Shown: positions 59,043 through 64,000 of the stretch, in pieces | Layout: every line of letters begins with the position of its first letter | Numbering within the stretch: position 1 is the first letter of the stretch | Assembly (NCBI RefSeq): GCF_964229645.1 | Contig: NZ_CAXREX010000163.1 | Span: forward strand, 11,265-75,264 | Length of the DNA: 64,000 nucleotides | Source of the DNA: Nioella sp964229645 | GTDB taxonomy: Bacteria; Pseudomonadota; Alphaproteobacteria; Rhodobacterales; Rhodobacteraceae | Direction: 5' to 3' | Translations under genes and position numbers: made by a program | The notes under the pieces: generated by a model | What the model was told of the DNA's origin: nothing | What the model saw: only the letters and a program-made list of their open reading frames with translations | The model's database searches: none

Positions 59043-62000
59043 TTAGCTGCAGCCGCTGGTCGCGCCGCAGGTGTTGCACTTCATGCAGGTGCCGTTGCGC
59101 ACCAGCGTGTAGTTGCCGCATTCGCCGCAGGGATCGCCCTCGTAGCCCTGCATCTTGGCCTTGGTGCGGGCATCCATGCCCACGGTGCCCGAGGCCACGG
59201 CGGTGGTGCTGCTGGTCGACACCGCGATGGTGTTGGTCGCCGTTTCCGGCACCAGCGTTTCCAGCGTCGCCACCGGATCGCCGCCCGCAAGCGCCGTCAT
59301 CGCGCCGCCCTGGAACACCACCAGCTCCTGCGGAACCCGCTTGCGCAGGTAGCCGGTCGAGCTGATCTGCTTGAGCACGTCGATCGGCGAAGACCCACGG
59401 CTGTCAGGCACTTCCTTGACGTTGGACACGCCCTCTTCCTGCCCGCGGCCCACATCGTCGAAGGACGCGCCTTCTGGCTTCACATGCGCGAGGTCAGTCC
59501 GATCGAGGTAAGACACCGCCAGTTCGCGGAAGATGTAGTCGAGGATCGAGGTGGCGTTCTTGATCGAGTCGTTGCCCTGCACCATCCCCGCCGGTTCGAA
59601 CTTGGTGAAGGTGAAGGCGTCGACGAATTCCTCCAGCGGCACCCCGTATTGCAGGCCCACGGACACGGCGATGGCGAAGTTGTTCATCATCGCGCGGAAG
59701 CCCGCACCTTCCGTGTGCATGTCGATGAAGATCTCGCCAAGCGAGCCGTCTTCGTATTCGCCGGTGCGCAGGTAGACCTTGTGGCCGCCCACGATCGCCT
59801 TCTGGGTATAGCCCTTGCGGCGTTCCGGCATCTTCTCACGGTGGCTGCGGATCAGTTCCTTGACCACCACCTTCTCGATCACCTTCTCTGCCAGCACATG
59901 GGCCTTCTCGACCGGCGTGCCGGTCTCCAGGATCTCGGCGGCCTCGTCGTCATCCTCGACCAGGGCGGCCGCGAGCGGCTGGCTCAGCTTCGAGCCGTCG
60001 CGGTAAAGCGCGTTGGCCTTGACACCCAGGCTCCAGGACAGCTCGTAAGCCTTCTGGCAGTCCTCGATGGTGGCATCGTTGGGCATGTTGATCGTCTTGG
60101 AGATCGCCCCCGAGATGAAGCTCTGCGCCGCCGCCATCATGGTGATGTGGCTGTTGACGGAGAGGAAGCGCTTGCCCTTCTTGCCGCAGGGATTGGCGCA
60201 ATCGAACACGTGGTAATGCTCTTCCTTCAGGAAGGGCGCGTTCTCCAAGGTCATGGTCCCGCAGACATGGTCATTCGCCGCTTCGATGTCCTTCCGGGAG
60301 AAGCCGAAATGGCGCAGCATGTCGAAGGTGGGATCGTTCAGTTTCGCCGCCGGAATGCCCAGCACCTTGGTGCAGAACTCTTCCCCGAGCGTCCACTGGT
60401 TGAAGACGAAGCGGATGTCGAAGGCAGACGGCAGGGCCGCCTCGATCTTCTCGATCTCGGCATCGCCGAAGCCGTGGCCGCGCAGCGTGGTGTGGTTGAT
60501 CACCGGCGCGTTTCCAAGCGTGCCGTGGCCAACCGCGTAAGAGGTGATCTCTTCGATCTGGCTGCTGGTGTAGCCCAGCTTCTCCAGCGCCGCAGGCACC
60601 GAGCGGTTGATGATCTTGAAGTAGCCGCCACCGGCCAGCTTCTTGAATTTGACCAGTGCGAAGTCGGGCTCGATACCCGTCGTGTCGCAGTCCATCACGA
60701 GGCCGATGGTCCCCGTGGGGGCGATCACGCTGGTCTGCGCGTTGCGGTAACCATGCTTCTCGCCCAGGGCCAGCGCCTCGTCCCAGGCCTGAACCGCAAG
60801 GTCCACCAGGCGCTGATCGGGGCAGTTGGCATGGTCGAGCGGCACCGGCTTGACCGCCAGATCCTCGTAACCGTCCGTCTCGCCATGGGCTGCGCGACGG
60901 TGGTTGCGGATCACGCGCAGCATATGCTCGCGGTTCTTCTCGTATTTGGCGAAGGCGCCCAGTTCCGAGGCGATCTCGGCCGAGGTGGCATAGGCCACGC
61001 CGGTCATGATGGCGGTCAGTGCGCCGCCGATGGCCCGGCCCTCGTCGCTGTCATAGCCCAGTCCCATGTTCATCAGCAGGCCGCCGATATTGGCGTATCC
61101 CAGACCGAGCGTGCGGAAATCGTAGCTCAGCTGCGCGATTTCCTTCGAGGGGAACTGCGCCATCATCACCGAGATTTCCAGCGTCAGCGTCCACAGCCGG
61201 GTGGCGTGCATGTAGGTCTCGGCATCGAACTGGCCGTCCTTGAAGAAGGTCAGCAGGTTCATCGAGGCGAGGTTGCAGGCCGTGTCGTCAAGGAACATGT
61301 ATTCCGAACACGGGTTCGAGCCGCGGATCTGCCCGTCTTCGGGGCAGGTGTGCCAGGCATTGACCGTGTCGTGGAACTGGATACCGGGATCGGCGCAGGC
61401 CCAGGCCGCGTGACCGATCTGGTCCCACAGCTCGCGCGCCTTGACGGTCTTGCAGACCTTGCCGTCGGTGCGGTTGATCAGTTCCCAATCGGCGTCCTTC
61501 TCGACCGCGTAGAGGAACGCGTCGGTCACGCGGATCGAGTTGTTCGAATTCTGGCCAGAGACGGAGTTATAGGCTTCCGAATCCCAGTCGGTATCGTAGG
61601 TCGGGAACTCGATCGAGGTGTGACCCTGCTTCGCGTAGTCCAGCACCCGCTTGATGTAAGTTTCCGGAATGGAACATTTTTTCGCGCTGCGGATCGCGGA
61701 TTTCAGGGTGTCGTTCTTGGCGGGATCAACCGCGTCCTCCAGCTTGCCATCCCAGGCGGCAATGGCGGCGAAGATGCCATTGAGCTCGCGCTCGTGCATC
61801 TTGGAGCCGGCGACGATCGAGGCGACCTTCTGCTCTTCGAGCACCTTCCAGTTGATGAATTCCTCGATATCCGGGTGATCGGCATCGACGATCACCATCT
61901 TGGCCGCGCGGCGCGTGGTGCCGCCCGACTTGATCGCGCCCGCCGCGCGGTCGCCGATCTTGAGGAAACCCATCAGGCCCGAGGACTTGCCGCCACCCGA

Positions 62001-62735
62001 CAGCTTTTCACCCTCGGCGCGAAGCGACGAGAAGTTGGTGCCGGTGCCGGAGCCGTATTTGAACAGGCGCGCTTCGCGGACCCACAGGTCCATGATGCCG
62101 CCTTCGTTCACCAGGTCGTCGGACACGGACTGGATGAAGCAGGCATGCGGCTGCGGATGTTCGTAGGCGGAGTTCGACTTGACCAGCTTGCCGGTCTTGT
62201 AATCGACATAGTGGTGGCCCTGGCTCGGGCCGTCGATGCCATAGGCCCAGTGCAGGCCGGTGTTGAACCACTGCGGGCTGTTGGGCGCGGCCATCTGGCG
62301 CGCCAGCATCAGCTGCATTTCATCGAAATAGGCGCGCGCGTCGGCTTCTTCGGTGAAGTAGCCACCTTTCCAGCCCCAATCGGCCCAGGCCCCCGCGAGA
62401 CGACGGAACACCTGCTTGGCCGAGGTTTCACCGCTGAAGCGGTCTTCTTCGGGCAGATCGGCCAGCGCAACCTCGTCAGGCACGTGACGCCACAGGAAAG
62501 ACGGCACGCCCTTTTCTTTCACCGGCTTCAGGATCGCGGCGACCCCGGCCTTGCGGAAATATTTCTGCGCCAGCACGTCCGAAGCCACCTGGCTCCAGCC
62601 CACGGGAACTTCCACATTGTCGAGTTTGAAAACGGTGGTGCCGTCGGGGTTGCGAATTTCCGACGACGTCAGCGAGAACTCCAGCCCCGCATAGGTATCC
62701 TGCTCAGCCTGGGTGAAACGGCGTTCGATTTTCAT
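59043..62735 (-). CDS. nrdJ: Vitamin B12-dependent ribonucleotide reductase (class II)
   Basis: Reduces ribonucleotides to deoxyribonucleotides with adenosylcobalamin and without oxygen-dependent radical generation. The 1230-residue protein has the N-terminal part with FNTGLHWAYGIDGPSQGHHYVD, the active-site segments PHACFIQSVSDDLVNEGGI and GSGTGTNFSSLR, the catalytic NPCSEYMFLDDTACNLASMNL, and APTGTIGLVMDCDTTGIEPDFAL. The C-terminus carries a zinc-ribbon-like CGECGNYTLVRNGTCMKCNTCGATSGC with the redox cysteines. The ATG at 62735 gives the standard start MKIERRFT. Two NrdR-like boxes lie upstream. No adjacent class I genes are seen. Confidence 0.97.
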   Translation of the reverse strand: MKIERRFTQAEQDTYAGLEFSLTSSEIRNPDGTTVFKLDNVEVPVGWSQVASDVLAQKYFRKAGVAAILKPVKEKGVPSFLWRHVPDEVALADLPEEDRFSGETSAKQVFRRLAGAWADWGWKGGYFTEEADARAYFDEMQLMLARQMAAPNSPQWFNTGLHWAYGIDGPSQGHHYVDYKTGKLVKSNSAYEHPQPHACFIQSVSDDLVNEGGIMDLWVREARLFKYGSGTGTNFSSLRAEGEKLSGGGKSSGLMGFLKIGDRAAGAIKSGGTTRRAAKMVIVDADHPDIEEFINWKVLEEQKVASIVAGSKMHERELNGIFAAIAAWDGKLEDAVDPAKNDTLKSAIRSAKKCSIPETYIKRVLDYAKQGHTSIEFPTYDTDWDSEAYNSVSGQNSNNSIRVTDAFLYAVEKDADWELINRTDGKVCKTVKARELWDQIGHAAWACADPGIQFHDTVNAWHTCPEDGQIRGSNPCSEYMFLDDTACNLASMNLLTFFKDGQFDAETYMHATRLWTLTLEISVMMAQFPSKEIAQLSYDFRTLGLGYANIGGLLMNMGLGYDSDEGRAIGGALTAIMTGVAYATSAEIASELGAFAKYEKNREHMLRVIRNHRRAAHGETDGYEDLAVKPVPLDHANCPDQRLVDLAVQAWDEALALGEKHGYRNAQTSVIAPTGTIGLVMDCDTTGIEPDFALVKFKKLAGGGYFKIINRSVPAALEKLGYTSSQIEEITSYAVGHGTLGNAPVINHTTLRGHGFGDAEIEKIEAALPSAFDIRFVFNQWTLGEEFCTKVLGIPAAKLNDPTFDMLRHFGFSRKDIEAANDHVCGTMTLENAPFLKEEHYHVFDCANPCGKKGKRFLSVNSHITMMAAAQSFISGAISKTINMPNDATIEDCQKAYELSWSLGVKANALYRDGSKLSQPLAAALVEDDDEAAEILETGTPVEKAHVLAEKVIEKVVVKELIRSHREKMPERRKGYTQKAIVGGHKVYLRTGEYEDGSLGEIFIDMHTEGAGFRAMMNNFAIAVSVGLQYGVPLEEFVDAFTFTKFEPAGMVQGNDSIKNATSILDYIFRELAVSYLDRTDLAHVKPEGASFDDVGRGQEEGVSNVKEVPDSRGSSPIDVLKQISSTGYLRKRVPQELVVFQGGAMTALAGGDPVATLETLVPETATNTIAVSTSSTTAVASGTVGMDARTKAKMQGYEGDPCGECGNYTLVRNGTCMKCNTCGATSGCS

Positions 62736-62822
62736 CTGCCTCTAGTCCCTTCCTTGGACGATGGGTCGACCGCGCCCGGCCAACCCGTCTTGTTCCCTGT
62801 CCTCAAGGCAGATGTTGTCCGG

Positions 62823-62866
62823 CCGGTTCCCCCCAGAGAGCCGGTGGAGCCTGTTTTTCAAGGCTC
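62823..62866 (-). other. nrdJ leader hairpins
   Basis: Two dyads in the untranslated leader. GAGCCT (62847-62852) and AGGCTC (62861-62866) form one, with an 8-nt loop. The second, weaker one is CCGGTT (62823-62828) with AGCCGG (62839-62844). I see no B12-box or other riboswitch signature. Confidence 0.35.
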
Positions 62867-62907
62867 GTACAAGTGGGATGGTCATCTGCCCCGTTTTTTC
62901 CGGTCGA

Positions 62908-62923
62908 TCACTATATTTAGTGT
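62908..62923 (-). promoter_or_regulatory. NrdR box (proximal)
   Basis: On the minus strand ACACTAAATATAGTGA matches the NrdR consensus (ACAC-WATATATW-GTGT) at nearly all positions. It is flanked by CCGGTCG (62900-62906) and CGACCGG (62929-62935), which extend the dyad. It lies about 170 bp upstream of the nrdJ ATG. Confidence 0.7.
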
Positions 62924-62938
62924 CGCCCCGACCGGCTC

Positions 62939-62954
62939 ATACAAATTGACGTAT
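62939..62954 (-). promoter_or_regulatory. NrdR box (distal, degenerate)
   Basis: ATACGTCAATTTGTAT on the minus strand keeps the outer palindrome and part of the core. Its centre is 31 bp (three helical turns) from the proximal box, the spacing normal for paired NrdR boxes. A TTGACG -35-like hexamer lies at 62972-62967. Confidence 0.5.
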
Positions 62955-62973
62955 CCAAGCATAGGGCGTCAAC

Positions 62974-63253
62974 GGAAAAGTTTTACCCTATCGTTACAAA
63001 AAAGGGTTGCATGTGGCGTTTGGTGCGGTCCCCGGTGAACGCATTCGATTCATCCACAAGCGGCCAACCGGGAAATTCCCATGAAAGCATGGGCGCTTAG
63101 GCGGCGTGGCTCATTTTTGATCAGATTTCGCAAGAAAACACTACAGATAGCCGGGATACAAAAAAGATAGCTACATGTTGTAGCGAAATGATAAAAGATT
63201 CTGAAAGGGGTGCAACCGTGGGGCGACTGCCCCCCCGAATCCACCGCACTGTT
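62974..63253. other. AT-rich intergenic region with dyads
   Basis: No convincing gene. The stretch 63100-63210 is much richer in A and T than the rest of the window. Dyads: CCCATG/CATGGG (63078-63083, 63088-63093), GCTACA/TGTAGC (63170-63175, 63179-63184) and a long-range ATTTCGC (63125-63131) with GCGAAAT (63183-63189). It may hold the nrdJ upstream control region and the 3' end of the glycosyltransferase transcript. Confidence 0.5.
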
Positions 63254-64000
63254 CTACAGTTTGCCAAGGGTGGCCGCTACCCAAAGGGCCACCTGGCCAG
63301 CCCGATCCTGCCGAACAAGCCCCAGCTGCCGCAGCCTGCGCAGGCGCGACACCATATTTAGTGATCTCAACCCGGAATAAGCATCCAGAAGCGCGCGATG
63401 CTCTGGCAAGAGCCGCGCCCGCGAGGCTTGCAATGCAGCGAAGTTCTGCGCGTTCCACCTGGCCAGGGTCCCGCTCAGGATCCATTTCAATCTGGCCAGA
63501 GCGGCCCGCGCCCCCCGATTGGTGCCGAAGAGATTTCCGCCGTGCTGGCGGTAAAGCACCGTCGGCGTCTCGTCTCGCACAACAGCGCCCCCGCAGCCCG
63601 ACATCAGCTGATAGAGCCACCAATCATGGGTGACAGGCCCACCTACGCTCTGGGCTTCGCGCGCCGCATCGCGCGCCAGGGCCGCCCCGGCGGGGTTGAG
63701 CAGCATCGTGTTGCCGCCTGCAATGCTTTGCACAAGCGCATTCCTGAAACTCGGCGCATGGGAAAAAACGGGCGATCTGCGCCGGTTGGCAAGGTCATCC
63801 CCCTCGACGATCCAGGTTGCGCTGCCATAAAGCGCGGGTTCGTCATGCGCGGCCAGCGCCTTCAGACCGCGCGAGAGCCTCTCGGGCAACCACACGTCAT
63901 CCTGATCCGACAGGGCAATCCAGCCCGGATCTTCGGGCAAGCCGCTCAGCAATGACAGGAAGTTCGCGGTCGCCCCCCTGCCCGGCCCGTCGATCACGCG
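63254..64000 (-). CDS. Family 2 glycosyltransferase, C-terminal part
   Basis: The frame is open to the window edge, so the N-terminus lies beyond base 64000; about 248 residues are visible. Family features are GPGRGATANFLSLLSGLPEDPGWIALSDQDDVW with the DxD-type metal motif (DQDD), GSATWIVEGDD, the acceptor-side VTHDWWLYQLMSGCGGAVVRDE with the HDWW catalytic-base region, and LYRQHGGNLFGTNRG. These are close to rhamnosyltransferase-type enzymes for surface polysaccharide. The sugar is unknown. It is on the same strand as nrdJ but separated by 518 bp. Confidence 0.85.
   Translation of the reverse strand, partial: RVIDGPGRGATANFLSLLSGLPEDPGWIALSDQDDVWLPERLSRGLKALAAHDEPALYGSATWIVEGDDLANRRRSPVFSHAPSFRNALVQSIAGGNTMLLNPAGAALARDAAREAQSVGGPVTHDWWLYQLMSGCGGAVVRDETPTVLYRQHGGNLFGTNRGARAALARLKWILSGTLARWNAQNFAALQASRARLLPEHRALLDAYSGLRSLNMVSRLRRLRQLGLVRQDRAGQVALWVAATLGKL

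Noticed and set aside
62736..62900. Cobalamin riboswitch in the nrdJ leader
   Set aside because: Expected for a B12-dependent enzyme in some bacteria, but no B12-box-like conserved core was found; only simple hairpins.
59484..63038. 1184-codon plus-strand frame opposite nrdJ
   Set aside because: A striking length, but fully antisense to nrdJ; composition (His, Arg, Gly, Val) is that of a complement frame.
63050..63244. 64-codon minus-strand frame in the gap after nrdJ
   Set aside because: No ribosome-binding site, no recognisable motif, and it lies in the dyad-rich AT-rich region.

Overview
The window is a chromosomal segment of a high-GC alphaproteobacterium, most probably a marine Rhodobacteraceae (Roseobacter-group) species. 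This is inferred from several things: a ChpT phosphotransferase (CckA-ChpT-CtrA pathway), an olsB-olsA ornithine-lipid pair, LpxI in place of LpxH, a B12-dependent ribonucleotide reductase, a 'type 2' CtaA, an RF2 gene without programmed frameshift, and seven-unit YENYAYTRDGSP repeats of the kind I associate with rhodobacteral VWA-domain proteins. Nearly everything is ordinary core genome. I see no insertion sequence, prophage, CRISPR array, tRNA or rRNA gene.

Layout. 1-1850: C-terminal end of a repeat protein. 1.9-9.8 kb (minus): lpdA, a DUF924 gene, an MFS transporter, queA and a large AsmA/YhdP-like protein. 10-13.3 kb (plus): a Bcp peroxiredoxin overlapping a DUF455 ferritin-like gene, then an M23 peptidase overlapping a bactofilin. 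13.4-18.2 kb (minus): DUF2189 membrane protein, prfB and a class A penicillin-binding protein. 18.3-21.1 kb: methyltransferase, thioesterase, enoyl-CoA hydratase and an outer-membrane protein gene cut by an in-frame TAA. 21.1-25.7 kb (minus): tight trmJ-like / ctaA / M32 carboxypeptidase / MFS run. 25.8-31 kb: ThiE-like gene, olsBA, DUF3553, chpT, gamma-carbonic anhydrase, gmk and yicC. 31-38 kb: PAS protein, class II DAHP synthase, GlxA-type regulator, an unknown 88-aa gene coupled to glnE, and a YbaK deacylase.

38-50.2 kb (minus) is a long envelope-biogenesis supercluster read pyrH-frr-uppS-cdsA-dxr-rseP-[41-aa membrane protein]-bamA-skp-fabZ-lpxA-lpxI-lpxB. It joins isoprenoid, phospholipid, peptidoglycan-carrier, outer-membrane-protein assembly and lipid A synthesis. 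Most junctions overlap by 4 nt. lpxD is not in its classical place between skp and fabZ. 50.3-58.8 kb (plus): miaA, an AraC-type regulator and a complete peptide-type ABC importer (Tat-exported binding protein, two permeases, fused double ATPase), with an intrinsic terminator between the binding-protein gene and the permeases. 59-62.7 kb (minus): nrdJ, preceded by two NrdR-box-like sites whose centres are 31 bp apart. The window ends inside a family 2 glycosyltransferase gene.

I did not find a clearly unprecedented multi-gene system. The observations most worth following are the 41-aa membrane protein between rseP and bamA, the interrupted outer-membrane protein, the NrdR box pair, the oversized DppC-like permease, the ThiE-fold protein lacking the usual active-site motifs, the 88-aa partner of glnE, and several palindromes. 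All calls come from reading the sequence; no database search was run.
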